NCBI GenBank assembly: GCA_025356095.1
Contig: JANXUR010000070.1
Span: 1-52,826, forward strand
Length of the DNA: 52,826 nt
Direction of reading: 5' to 3'
Source of the DNA: Acidobacteriaceae bacterium
GTDB taxonomy: Bacteria; Acidobacteriota; Terriglobia; Terriglobales; Acidobacteriaceae
Of this stretch, positions 41,181 through 50,258 are shown piece by piece. The position numbers and the translations under genes were made by a program. The notes below the pieces were generated by a model that was given only the letters and a program-made list of their open reading frames with translations, ran no database searches and was not told the DNA's origin. The stretch's first letter is position 1. Each line of letters begins with the position of its first letter.

Positions 41181-41240
41181 AGGGCACAGGTCATCAGGGC
41201 ATAGGTCATCAGGGCATAGGTCATCAGGGCATAGGTCGTC
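41181..41240. repeat. 15-bp tandem repeat, four units, across a stop codon
   Basis: Units of AGGGCATAGGTCATC: unit 1 has one change (CACAGG), units 2 and 3 are exact and unit 4 ends GTC. The repeat overlaps the minus-strand stop codon at 41239-41241 of the gene starting at 42183, so it lies just after the coding end. Confidence 0.9.
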
Positions 41241-42183
41241 AAGGCTTGGGCTTGCTGGCGACCTGTGCCATGGCCCGCTCGGCTGCGTGCTGGTTCAGCC
41301 ACGCCACGCCTTGGGCGAAGGTCATGCCTGCGGCAACCCGCTCGAAGCGGCTCTGCGTCTGGTCAATTTTGATGTCAATGCTCTTGAAGATCAGCAACTT
41401 TCCGGTGAAGTTCATCATGCCGTGCAATTGCTGCCAAGTGCCATCCCCCACGTCATCTTGCACCAGCAGAATGTGGCCGCCTTTATCCAGGTGACCCAGA
41501 ATCCCCCAGCCAAAGGGGACGTCGGCCTGCAGTGTTCCGTCAATGCTAGCTAAGTGCTGTAGCTTGGGCTCAATCAGCATGATGCCGGTCATGGTGGTGA
41601 GCACCATCTCCAGACGCGTAGGTGGGTCGAACTTGGGATCAGGGCGGAATGTAAGCCGTACCAGTTTCTCATTGCCACGCTGTTCCCATCCATCGTAGTC
41701 GTACAGAAATGCCTTGGGCAGTGCGCTGACGATTTGGATGGAGCGGTCGAGATTTTCCCGCTGCTTTGCCATCTTTTCCCGCATACGGGCAGGGTCTTGC
41801 ACCAGGCCCGCCAGCCGCGCATCTTCCTCCTGTTGCTGCTGCGCGGAGAGGGGTTGGTCGTTGACGGCAATGCTGCGGCCGGCCAGGCCATCGGTGGTGC
41901 CAACCATCACTTCGGTTAGGGTGGCTTCGGGCTTTTGCTTGCGGAAGATGAACGAATATGTGGGGTAGGAATGGGCCCCGCGGAGGTCATTTTCCACGGC
42001 GAGTCGAACCAACTCGCGCGGGTCAGTGGGCAGCGCCGGGCTGCTCGCGCGCTGCGTAAAGGCGGCAGCAGCCAGCAGGGCAGGTGCCAGCAGCACCCAT
42101 GCGCGACGCAGGGAGCGCACCTTTTCCATTGCCCGCACGAAACTCACGAGGCTCACGAGGCTCTGCAATTTGCTGCGCAACAT
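41239..42183 (-). CDS. secreted protein of unknown function
   Basis: Protein of 314 residues from the ATG at 42183 (GGAGGA about 10 nt upstream); an internal ATG at 42129 is also possible. A membrane segment (AWVLLAPALLAAAAF, residues about 25-39) acts as a signal peptide or anchor. The mature part is rich in charged residues with ARLAGLVQDPARMREKMAKQ, LVRLTFRPDPKFDPPTRLEMVL and GHLDKGGHILLVQDD. The central strands might be a LolA-like or hypothetical lipocalin-like fold, unproven. The N-terminus has a 9-bp tandem duplication (42143-42160) and the C-terminus touches the repeat 41181-41240. Function unknown; I see no catalytic motif. Confidence 0.65.
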   Translation of the reverse strand: MLRSKLQSLVSLVSFVRAMEKVRSLRRAWVLLAPALLAAAAFTQRASSPALPTDPRELVRLAVENDLRGAHSYPTYSFIFRKQKPEATLTEVMVGTTDGLAGRSIAVNDQPLSAQQQQEEDARLAGLVQDPARMREKMAKQRENLDRSIQIVSALPKAFLYDYDGWEQRGNEKLVRLTFRPDPKFDPPTRLEMVLTTMTGIMLIEPKLQHLASIDGTLQADVPFGWGILGHLDKGGHILLVQDDVGDGTWQQLHGMMNFTGKLLIFKSIDIKIDQTQSRFERVAAGMTFAQGVAWLNQHAAERAMAQVASKPKP

Positions 42184-42380
42184 CCTGTCTGTTCCTCCAC
42201 TTCCTGCACTGGGGGGTATGCCCGACCGAACCGCCGGACAAAGTTTACCATTACGTAGATGCACTTTCTGTACACAAAGACACTCGAATAGGCACGGTTG
42301 GCGAATAGTTTTCCTCAACCCATAGGCTAAAATTCAATAGTTTGCAGAAATTTAGACCGGGAAGAAAGCAGGGCCTTACC

Positions 42381-42830
42381 ATGCAGCCACAAACCGCACT
42401 CTCTTCAGTGATTTCTACTGGGGTCATCATTCGGGGCGACATCTCTGGCAGCAGTGATCTATTGGTAGATGGGCAGGTAGATGGAGTGATACATCTGGCG
42501 GAGAACTCGCTTTCGGTGGGGCCGCAGGGCGAGGTGAAGGCCAATGTGGAAGCGAAGAATATTATCGTGGCAGGCCGGGTCGAAGGCAATCTCGTGGCTA
42601 CAGATCGGCTGGAGCTGCGAAAGTCTGCCGTGGTGATTGGCGATATTGCGGGAGCCCGCGTCACCATTGAAGAAGGCGCGTTTCTGCGAGGGAGCATTGA
42701 GGTGCGGCGAGCGGTAGTAGCGGTGGCCTCCACTGCAGCATCGGGGGCGGTACCGGACGCACCCGCTGCCTCTGCTGCCGCTGCCTCTGCACCCGCACCC
42801 GCTGCGAGTCTCTTTGGCACAACCGAGTAG
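42381..42830 (+). CDS. bactofilin-family cytoskeletal protein
   Basis: Protein of 149 residues. The bactofilin (DUF583) beta-helix is clear: SVISTGVIIRGDISGSSDLLVDG, GVIHLAENSLSVGPQGEVKANV, KNIIVAGRVEGNLVATDRLELR and VIGDIAGARVTIEEGAFLRG. It has Ala/Pro-rich flexible ends, with the tail ending AAASLFGTTE. Bactofilins form filaments that localise cell-wall or polar proteins. An upstream TTG (42342) is possible but MQPQTALSS is a typical start. The next gene begins about 50 nt later on the same strand and is probably co-transcribed. Confidence 0.92.
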   Translation: MQPQTALSSVISTGVIIRGDISGSSDLLVDGQVDGVIHLAENSLSVGPQGEVKANVEAKNIIVAGRVEGNLVATDRLELRKSAVVIGDIAGARVTIEEGAFLRGSIEVRRAVVAVASTAASGAVPDAPAASAAAASAPAPAASLFGTTE

Positions 42831-42881
42831 GCGGAAACACTTACCGCGTGGGCACCATGACAGGCATTGATTTGGTTAAGC

Positions 42882-43550
42882 ATGGATATGTTGCAAAGAC
42901 TTCGTGGATCGCGCGCCGCAGCTAAGGCGACACCGGTGGCTGCGGTGCCGCCTGTCGTCTTGCGGCACTCCAGTGGGTTGTTGGAATTGACCCGCGCGCT
43001 GGCGGGCTGCGGGAGTATTGTTCTGCTCGATCTGGGCGCGACTTCCCCCAACAACATCGCCTACTTTACCGAATTGGGTTACAAGGTTTACAGTGAAGAC
43101 GTGCTGGGAGCCTCTACCGCGCCAGAGTTGCGAGTGGTGAACGGGGAAGGCAACTCCGCAGCCGACCCCGAACTGTTTCTACAACAGAGTCTGGTGTATT
43201 CCGAAGGCACATTTGACGCAGTGCTGTGCTGGGATGTGGCCGACTTTATGGAAGAATCGCTGGTGCGGCCAGTAGTGCAGCGTCTGTGGGCTTCGCTCAA
43301 GCCGGGAGGGGTGCTGCTGGCAATCTTCCACAGCCGTGAAGCAGGTCCTGAGACGGTGTGCGGGCGTTATCACATTGCTGGAGACGACTCGCTGGAAGTG
43401 AGGCCGCTCGCCAGTGGCGGCAAGCGTCCGGTATTTCAGTTGCAACGTTCCTTCCACAACCGCCACATAGAAAACCTGTATCGCGACTTCTCGTCGGTCA
43501 AATTTTTTCTGGCCCGGGACCACATGCGGGAAGTGTTGCTGGTGAAGTAG
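42882..43550 (+). CDS. degenerate class I methyltransferase-like protein
   Basis: Protein of 222 residues. LLELTRALAGCGSIVLLDLGATS is motif I with the usual G-x-G-x-G changed to L-D-L-G-A-T-S, so SAM binding may be weak. FDAVLCWDVADFMEE is motif II/III and LWASLKPGGVLLAIFHS the post-motif with the expected K-P-G-G. The start is among MDMLQRLRG (ATG at 42882 or 42888). It follows bactofilin on the same strand, an arrangement that hints at a shared role in cell shape or surface modification; this is inference. The substrate is unknown. Confidence 0.7.
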   Translation: MDMLQRLRGSRAAAKATPVAAVPPVVLRHSSGLLELTRALAGCGSIVLLDLGATSPNNIAYFTELGYKVYSEDVLGASTAPELRVVNGEGNSAADPELFLQQSLVYSEGTFDAVLCWDVADFMEESLVRPVVQRLWASLKPGGVLLAIFHSREAGPETVCGRYHIAGDDSLEVRPLASGGKRPVFQLQRSFHNRHIENLYRDFSSVKFFLARDHMREVLLVK

Positions 43551-43573
43551 AGGCAGCTTGCGGCGCCTGTAAG

Positions 43574-44272
43574 TCACTTTGAAAGAATCACACCCATGCG
43601 ATAGAGGTAGTGCCGCGAGACTTGCAGCCTACTAGCGCCGCAAGTGGCCAGCAGTTGGCGGAGTTCGTCGGGCGTGTAGGAGCGTCGTACAGACGCAGGC
43701 GCGTCATGGCGAGTGAGGCGGCTGCGATACAGTGGTGCCGCCAAATAGACCAATGCCAAATGCAATGGGCTGCGCACCAAATCGTTTATCAGCACCGTGC
43801 GACGAGCCACGCGCAGCGCTTCGCACGCGAAGGCCTGCACCTGCTCCGGTTCCAGATGATGGACGAAGAGCGAGCATCCCACAAAGTCGAATGAGCCATC
43901 CGCAAAGGGCAGGGCGAGAGCATTGCCTGCGACCGAGCGAGGATGAACCGGCCGGGCCGGAAGGTCATTTTGGGCGGGGAGACTGGGCAGGTGCAGCGCA
44001 CTGCGGTCGAGCAGGGTGACTTCGAGCGTGATGCCTTCGCGTGCAAATTGTTGGCGAGCATACAACGGAACGTCGCCCGAACCCGCGGCAACTTCAAGAT
44101 AGCGGAAGTGTCTGCCACCCGCTGCGGAGATGGCGCGGCGCAGCAGGGAGGTCATGGTGGCCGCTCCGCCCGCCCAGCGGTTCACCACGCGCAAGTCGGC
44201 GAGGTTGGCGGCGATCTCGGCGGGGGTGCCATTGTCGGTATCCAGCAGTTCGGGGATGACGACGCGTTTCAT
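43574..44272 (-). CDS. class I SAM-dependent methyltransferase
   Basis: Protein of 232 residues. MKRVVIPELLDTDNGTPAEI opens it; the SAM-binding motif is FRYLEVAAGSGDVPLYAR with intact G-S-G; GNALALPFADGSFDFVGC is motif II; and RVARRTVLINDLVRS follows. It resembles UbiE-type and polyketide-associated methyltransferases. The substrate is unknown. It lies between the methyltransferase-like gene on the other strand and an ABC exporter gene that is upstream on the same strand; 72 nt separate their coding ends and starts. Confidence 0.85.
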   Translation of the reverse strand: MKRVVIPELLDTDNGTPAEIAANLADLRVVNRWAGGAATMTSLLRRAISAAGGRHFRYLEVAAGSGDVPLYARQQFAREGITLEVTLLDRSALHLPSLPAQNDLPARPVHPRSVAGNALALPFADGSFDFVGCSLFVHHLEPEQVQAFACEALRVARRTVLINDLVRSPLHLALVYLAAPLYRSRLTRHDAPASVRRSYTPDELRQLLATCGASRLQVSRHYLYRMGVILSK

Positions 44273-44344
44273 CGGGGCAGTTTTCTCGCTGGGCTCGCAG
44301 AATCACTCGGCTGACGCAGCGAGTCACCCGGACCGTGCTAAGGG

Positions 44345-46120
44345 CTAAACGGTTGCCAGTTCTTCTTCCAACAGTTGTTTGCTATAGAGCTCGGTGTAGT
44401 AGCCGTTACGGGATAGTAGCGACTCGTGGGTGCCTAACTCTACGATGCGACCGCCGTGCAGCACGGCGATTTGGTCGGCGTTGCGCACGGTGGAGACGCG
44501 ATGCGAGATAAAGATGGTGGTGCGGCCGTGCATTACCTCGCGCAGGTGGTTGAGGATGCGATCTTCGGTTTGCGTATCCACGCTAGCGAGGGCGTCGTCC
44601 AAGATAAGAATGCGCGGATTACGAATCAGGGCGCGGGCGATGGCGGTGCGCTGCTTCTGCCCGCCAGAGAGAGTAATGCCGCGCTCCCCGACCACTGTCT
44701 CATACTGTTTCGGGAAGCCCTCGATATCGGCGGCGATGGATGCGGCTTCGGCAGAGGAGCGAATCTGCTTGTCCGTCGCGCCTTCTGCGCCGAAGGCGAT
44801 GTTTTCGCGGATGGTGTCGCTGAACAAAAATGTTTCTTGCGGGACGTAGCCGATCTGGCGGCGCAGAGCGGCGATGGGGAAGTCGCGTAGGGGATGGCCA
44901 TCCACCAGCAGGGAAGCCCCGGCAGAGTGCGAATCAGACGATTCAAAGATGCGCGGAATCAGGCTAACGAGTGTTGTCTTGCCCGAGCCGGTGGGGCCAA
45001 CAATCGCCAAGCTCGACCCGGCAGGAACCGTCAGTGAGATATCGTGCAGCACCTGCGTGCTGCCGTAGAAAAAATCAAGGTGGCAGAATTCGATTGCGCC
45101 CTGCAGTTGCATGTCGCCAGCTTGCGCGGCCCACGCGAGAGCTTGCGGGGAATCTTGAATCTCTGGCACTTCGTTGTAGATTTCCGCCAGCCTTCCCATG
45201 GAGGCCGTGCCACGCTGAAAAATGTTGATGACCCAACCCAGAGCGATGATCGGCCAGGTAAGCTGCACCATGTAGGTATTGAACGCGACGAATTCGCCGA
45301 CGCTCATGTGGTGCAGCAGCACTTCGCGTCCACCCACCCATAGGACAATAGCGATGGCGGCACCGAGCATCAATTCCAAGGTAGGCCAGAGCATCCCCAT
45401 CAGCCGCACCAGTCGCAGATTGCGGCGGATATACTCCAAATTCGCCTGCTCGAATTGTGCGATTTCTGCTTCTTCTTGCGCGTAAGCGCGGATGACGCGC
45501 GCGCCGGAGAAATTCTCCTGTGTCCGTGCGGAGATTTCAGAGAACATGGCCTGAATCCGCTCGAAGCGGTCGTGGATCCGTTTGCCAAAGTACTGGATGG
45601 TGATGCTGGCAACGGGCAGGGGCAGAAAGGCATACAGCGTCAACTTGGGGCTTAAGCCAACCATAAACACCAGCGCCCCGAGGGTGAAGACCAGCGTGTT
45701 GGCGGAGTACATGATCGCCGGGCCCAGCAACATCCGCACCGCATTCAGGTCGTTGGTGGCACGGGCCATGATGTCGCCGGTGCGGGTACGCTGAAAGTAG
45801 GAATAGGAAAGCTTTTCCAGATGGGCGAAGAGATGGTTGCGCAGGTCGTACTCCACCTCGCGCGAAACCCCAATCAGCACCCACCGGGTAAGAAACTGGA
45901 AGATGCCCTTGCCCGCCGCTACCGCCAGCAGTAGGAGCGAATAGTAGAGCAACTTCTGGCGAGTCACGCCCTGATGCAGCGCGTCAATGGTCCAGCGCAG
46001 CACTTGCGGAAAAAAGATCCAGATGCCGTTGTTGATCAATACGCAGAAGGCACCAAACGCGTAAGACCGCCAGTACTTTCGCATGTAGGGCAGCAAGGGC
46101 TGGAGCTTCTTTGGAATCAT
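44345..46120 (-). CDS. ABC exporter half-transporter (MdlA/YheI-like, Asp at the Walker-B glutamate)
   Basis: Protein of 591 residues with six membrane helices in the first 320 and an ATPase domain after. Walker A is GPTGSGKTT, Q-loop YVPQETFLFSD, signature LSGGQKQR, and Walker B ILILDDALASVD. In this last motif the catalytic Glu after the Walker-B Asp is replaced by Asp (D-D-A), the form seen in half-transporters of the MdlA/YheI/TM287 type, whose degenerate site pairs with an active partner. No partner is in this window. It may export lipid or drug. It follows LptFG by 46 nt on the same strand, so it is probably co-transcribed with it. Confidence 0.85.
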   Translation of the reverse strand: MIPKKLQPLLPYMRKYWRSYAFGAFCVLINNGIWIFFPQVLRWTIDALHQGVTRQKLLYYSLLLLAVAAGKGIFQFLTRWVLIGVSREVEYDLRNHLFAHLEKLSYSYFQRTRTGDIMARATNDLNAVRMLLGPAIMYSANTLVFTLGALVFMVGLSPKLTLYAFLPLPVASITIQYFGKRIHDRFERIQAMFSEISARTQENFSGARVIRAYAQEEAEIAQFEQANLEYIRRNLRLVRLMGMLWPTLELMLGAAIAIVLWVGGREVLLHHMSVGEFVAFNTYMVQLTWPIIALGWVINIFQRGTASMGRLAEIYNEVPEIQDSPQALAWAAQAGDMQLQGAIEFCHLDFFYGSTQVLHDISLTVPAGSSLAIVGPTGSGKTTLVSLIPRIFESSDSHSAGASLLVDGHPLRDFPIAALRRQIGYVPQETFLFSDTIRENIAFGAEGATDKQIRSSAEAASIAADIEGFPKQYETVVGERGITLSGGQKQRTAIARALIRNPRILILDDALASVDTQTEDRILNHLREVMHGRTTIFISHRVSTVRNADQIAVLHGGRIVELGTHESLLSRNGYYTELYSKQLLEEELATV

Positions 46121-46166
46121 GCGGGTAAGCACGATTGTAGCAGGGGCGAAGTGCGGGGCGACCGGG

Positions 46167-48491
46167 CTAGGTGGGCGTTTTCAGCAGCAGGTAGCCACCT
46201 GCGAAGGCAAAGATCACGTCAGGAGCCCACGCCGCCAGCGCAGCGGGCAATTGGCTGAGTCCGCCCATGGCCTCGAAGATGCCTGAGACCACGGTGTAGG
46301 CCACGAAGATGGCAATGGCGGTGGCTACACCGGCAAGGGTGCCGCGCTTGCCCGAAGCGAGCGCGAAGGGTGTCCCCAGTAGCGCCATCAGAAGCACGAC
46401 AAGCGGCAGGGCTAGCTTTTCCTGCAACTGCAGGCGTAGCCGCACGACATCAAAGCCGCTTTGCTGCAGATCGGCGATGTAGTGTTCCAGTTCGCCGTAG
46501 TTCATTTCGGACGACTGGATTACTTCCTTTTTGAAGTAGGCGGGCGGATCCTTCAAATCGTCGAAGGTGGCTACTTCAAAGGTGCTGAAGTTTTCAATGG
46601 CCGAGCCTTTGAGTTCTCGGTTCCAGCCCCGCTCGAAGACCCATTTTTTGAGGTCATTTGACCAGCGGGCGCGGTCGGCGTAAACGCGCCGTACGATGTC
46701 GAAGCGGCCGGGGTCGAATTGAAAGGCTGAAATATGGCCAAACTCATTCTTGTCGGCGTCGAAAAACTCGTAGTAGTAAATTGTGCTCTGCTGGCCGAAA
46801 ATCCACTTACGGTCGGGCCGCAGATAAGTTTGTGGCGGCTTGCCCTTGATCTGGTTGCGCAATGCATCTTGCGTGCGGTTTGCCTGCGGCAAATAGTACT
46901 GGTCAAACAGAAACAGTCCGGCAGAAAGCGCCAGACTGATGGCAAACACTGGTGCCACTGCGCGATAAATACTGGTGCCCGTAGCCTTCATGGCGGTGAT
47001 TTCGTTGTTGCGCGCCATCACACCGAAGGTCACCAGCACCGCCAGCAGCACACAAAGATGCAGCGTCTTGTAAACAAAATAGGGGATTACATTCCACAAA
47101 TAGGCCAGCATAATGCTCGCTGCGATGTGATTCTTGAGCATGTCGCTTAGCAGCTCAAAGAAAGTAAACACCACCAGCAACACCAGAAAGGAGCCGACAA
47201 TCAGCGCCAGGTTTTGCAGGAAGGATCGCAGAATGTAGTTATCGAGAATCATGGGGAAGCCGCCGGTCCAGCGGCGTGGGGCGCGGACTGCGACGGCGCC
47301 GCCGTTGGCGGGGTTGGGCACAGGTGCCGGTTTGCGGTTAAGCCAGCGCTCTAGCGTGGTTAGGATGGTGCGCAAAAAGTGGAGGTCAATCGGGCGGCGT
47401 TCTGCGCGCCACAACAAGAACAAGCCCCAGCCTAGAAACAGCAAGTTGGCAGCGCCGACTCCGACGACCGGTGCCACCTTGCCGTTGCGCGCGAGCGAGA
47501 TGCCAATAAGCGAAATGGTGTAGTAGAGAAAAACCAAAAAGATTGCGACGACAAAGCCAGCCGACTTACCGCCTTTACGGGTTGCCAACCCGAGGGGCAA
47601 ACCCACCAGTGCCAGCACGAAACAAGCTGCGGCCAAGGCAAAGCGACGGTAGAATTCGATGAGCAGCCAGCGCCCTTGCTCGGCGGGTACTTTGGCTGCC
47701 AGTGCGGGCAGCGAAAAGGTTGGCATCTCGGCAACCGGCAACTGCTCACGCGCCGGTTGCGCCCCCTGCGAGGTGACGGCAATCGGGATATCCGATTCAG
47801 CGAAGGTGGAAATGGAATAGCGTTGCGGGTCGCGGGTGTCGCTTTCGTGCTGAGACCCATCCGTAAGGTGCAAGTGCAGGGTGTGGGGATTATCCGCCAG
47901 CATTACTCCTTCGTGGGCCAGAGTGACGCGGGGCGTGGCCGGGTTAGAGAGGTCGGCGAGGAAGATGCCTTTCCACAGCGCACCGCCTTCGGCGGACTTG
48001 GCATCTTGCACGTAGAGAATGGAGTTGTGGAAGCCTTCGTAAAACACCCTGGGCTGGACTTCATAGGATATCTGGCTGGTTTTTAAGCGGTCTTGCAGGC
48101 GATCCAGCGCCGCAGCCGATTGTGGTGCCAGCCACACATTGTTCGCCAAGCCGAGCAGGCTGGCGACCAGCGCAAAGCCTCCGACTACGCGGAGAAAGCT
48201 CCACGCCCCGAGACCGCAGGCACGCATGGCGATGATTTCGCTATCGGCGGACATGCGACTGAGGCCGAGCAGAATGCCAATCAGCACACCCATGGGCAGG
48301 GTCAGGCTAAGGGCTTCGGGGACGGTGAGGAAGAAAATTTCAGCCACACTGGGGAGTGGCGCACTGGCCCGGACGACCAATTCCAGCAGCTTGCTGAGGT
48401 CGCGCATGAACAAAACGAATGTAAGGACAAGGGTGCCGATGGCGGCGTGCGAGAGAATTTCGCGGAGAATGTAGCGGGAAAGTATGCGCAT
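46167..48491 (-). CDS. fused LptF-LptG lipopolysaccharide export permease
   Basis: Protein of 774 residues from the ATG at 48491, about twice a usual LptF or LptG. Residues 1-370 have the LptF/YjgP pattern (MRILSRYILREIL, LTLPMGVLIGILLGLSRM, then a jellyroll and PLGLATRKGGKSAGFVVAIF). Residues 414-774 repeat it as LptG (MILDNYILRSFLQNLAL, NNEITAMKATGTSIYRAV, a second jellyroll, GTPFALASGKRGTLAGVA). A Pro/Asn/Arg linker joins them. LptF and LptG form the membrane core of the LPS extractor with the LptB ATPase. Fusion fixes their 1:1 ratio. I recall similar fusions in Acidobacteriota, unverified. The ABC exporter gene follows. Confidence 0.9.
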   Translation of the reverse strand: MRILSRYILREILSHAAIGTLVLTFVLFMRDLSKLLELVVRASAPLPSVAEIFFLTVPEALSLTLPMGVLIGILLGLSRMSADSEIIAMRACGLGAWSFLRVVGGFALVASLLGLANNVWLAPQSAAALDRLQDRLKTSQISYEVQPRVFYEGFHNSILYVQDAKSAEGGALWKGIFLADLSNPATPRVTLAHEGVMLADNPHTLHLHLTDGSQHESDTRDPQRYSISTFAESDIPIAVTSQGAQPAREQLPVAEMPTFSLPALAAKVPAEQGRWLLIEFYRRFALAAACFVLALVGLPLGLATRKGGKSAGFVVAIFLVFLYYTISLIGISLARNGKVAPVVGVGAANLLFLGWGLFLLWRAERRPIDLHFLRTILTTLERWLNRKPAPVPNPANGGAVAVRAPRRWTGGFPMILDNYILRSFLQNLALIVGSFLVLLVVFTFFELLSDMLKNHIAASIMLAYLWNVIPYFVYKTLHLCVLLAVLVTFGVMARNNEITAMKATGTSIYRAVAPVFAISLALSAGLFLFDQYYLPQANRTQDALRNQIKGKPPQTYLRPDRKWIFGQQSTIYYYEFFDADKNEFGHISAFQFDPGRFDIVRRVYADRARWSNDLKKWVFERGWNRELKGSAIENFSTFEVATFDDLKDPPAYFKKEVIQSSEMNYGELEHYIADLQQSGFDVVRLRLQLQEKLALPLVVLLMALLGTPFALASGKRGTLAGVATAIAIFVAYTVVSGIFEAMGGLSQLPAALAAWAPDVIFAFAGGYLLLKTPT

Positions 48492-48639
48492 TACAAAGTA
48501 ATCGCAGTCTAGCAGATTGGCCGACAGATTGGCGGAGAGTTGCGTTTTACCCACTCAGCAAGGCACAATCCAGTCTCGCGACTTATCCGGTTAAAGTGAG
48601 CCGGTGCGGCGAATTTTTGGGGTAGAGGGAGTCTTGAGG

Positions 48640-50133
48640 ATGCGTTCACAGATGCAACTAACGGTGCGGGTAGCAGGACGGTGTTTGGCGGCAATGGTGG
48701 CAGTAGCAGTGCTTTCGGTGACTTTGGCGTCCGCTGAAAAGATGGTGGCTGACCCGGCACTCAAGCAGCAGACCGAGCGACTGGGCTCGGCGGTATGGTT
48801 TGGGCAGTCCATGGAAACGTTACGCGAGTTAACCGACAAGTTCGGGGGCCGGCTCAGCGGGTCACGGGCGCATCAGGCTGCGGCAGCGTGGGCGGTGGAG
48901 AAGTTCCACAGCTACGGCATCAAGAACGTGAAGATTGAGACCTTCAAGGTGGAGAATGGCTGGGAACGTGGTCGCGCCAGTGGTGAGATGTTGGCTCCGC
49001 AATCGCGGCGGCTGTTCGTGGAGTCCATTGGCTGGTCGCCCTCTACGCCTCAGGGTGGGGTGACAGGCGACGTGACGGTGGTGAGCGACATTTCGGCGGA
49101 TGCACTGAAGGGTCGCGCGGCGGAGATTAAAGGCCACGTGATTCTAATGGACCGCAAGAAGATTTTTGCGGCGGGCTACGTGAAGGTATTGCCGCTGCTG
49201 AAGGCGGCGATGACGACGTTTACCGAAGGTGGCGCGCTTGCCGTGATGAGCGGCGACCGCGAAGACAACAACGTGATCAACGCCAGCAGCATGGGTTGGC
49301 GGGCGCAGGCAGCGCCGCTGCCGCTGTTCCATCTGGGTGCGGAAGATAGCAAGCTGATGATGCACCTCTCCGAACAAGGAACGATCAAGGTGCACCTGGA
49401 GTCGCAGAACACGGTCACCGGCCCCACCGACGTGCCCAATGTGATTGCCGAGATTCCGGGCAGCGACGGCTCGGGCGAGTGGATTTTGATCGGGGGCCAC
49501 TTTGATTCCTGGGATTTCGGGACGGGTGCGCAGGATAACGGCACGGGCAGCGTAAGCGTGCTGGAAGCAGCGCGCGTGATTGCGGCGCAGGGCATCCAGC
49601 CCAAGCGCACAATTCGCTTTGCGTTGTGGGGCGGTGAAGAAGAAGGCCTGCTGGGCTCCTTCGCTTATGTAAACGCGCACGACGCCGAAATGGATAAATG
49701 TGTCACCGTACTGAACACGGACAACGGTGCGGGGCAAGTGAAAGGGTGGAAGGTGGAAGGCCGCAAAGACTTCCAAGCGGCGATGCAGCCGGTTGCGGAC
49801 GCATATCTGAAGGACCTAGGCGCGACCGAAGTCTCACTGGAAACCAGCTTCGATACGGATCACGGTCCCTTCATGCTGAAGGGTATTCCTTCGCTTGATT
49901 TGCTGGTGGATATGGCGGGATATTTCAAGATCCATCACAAGGCCAGCGATACTTATGACAAGGTGGACACGATTGCTTTCAAGTCGGGCGTGGCGGTTTC
50001 TACCATGACGACGTGGCTGGTGGCGGAGAGTCCGGCGATTGCTCCGCACATTGACCACAAGGCGGTGGCTGAGATTCTGAAGAAGGAAGAGCTGGATGAG
50101 ATGTTGACGTTTATTGGAGTGTGGAAGCCGTAA
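48640..50133 (+). CDS. secreted M28-family zinc peptidase
   Basis: Protein of 497 residues from the ATG at 48640. The signal peptide CLAAMVAVAVLSVTLASA is followed by a mature part with ETLRELTDKFGGRLSGSRAH (M28 opening) and a PA-like insertion around residues 120-250. The di-zinc site is His in IGGHFDSWDFGTG, Asp in AQDNGTGS, Glu-Glu in WGGEEEG, Asp in VLNTDNGAG and His in FKIHHKASDTYD, all present. It releases N-terminal amino acids from peptides outside the cytoplasm. The start at 48640 has GGGAG at about 8 nt. It is divergent from LptFG. Confidence 0.88.
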   Translation: MRSQMQLTVRVAGRCLAAMVAVAVLSVTLASAEKMVADPALKQQTERLGSAVWFGQSMETLRELTDKFGGRLSGSRAHQAAAAWAVEKFHSYGIKNVKIETFKVENGWERGRASGEMLAPQSRRLFVESIGWSPSTPQGGVTGDVTVVSDISADALKGRAAEIKGHVILMDRKKIFAAGYVKVLPLLKAAMTTFTEGGALAVMSGDREDNNVINASSMGWRAQAAPLPLFHLGAEDSKLMMHLSEQGTIKVHLESQNTVTGPTDVPNVIAEIPGSDGSGEWILIGGHFDSWDFGTGAQDNGTGSVSVLEAARVIAAQGIQPKRTIRFALWGGEEEGLLGSFAYVNAHDAEMDKCVTVLNTDNGAGQVKGWKVEGRKDFQAAMQPVADAYLKDLGATEVSLETSFDTDHGPFMLKGIPSLDLLVDMAGYFKIHHKASDTYDKVDTIAFKSGVAVSTMTTWLVAESPAIAPHIDHKAVAEILKKEELDEMLTFIGVWKP

Positions 50134-50258
50134 ATTCTGGCTGCCTGAAATTCGCAAAAACCACCAGGGGAGGGCCTAGGCCGTCCCCTTTGGCTGTTGT
50201 GCTGGTTGCAATGCGAACTTTATTGGAAGCAAACAGAATTGCCAAACAAGCAGCCGTG

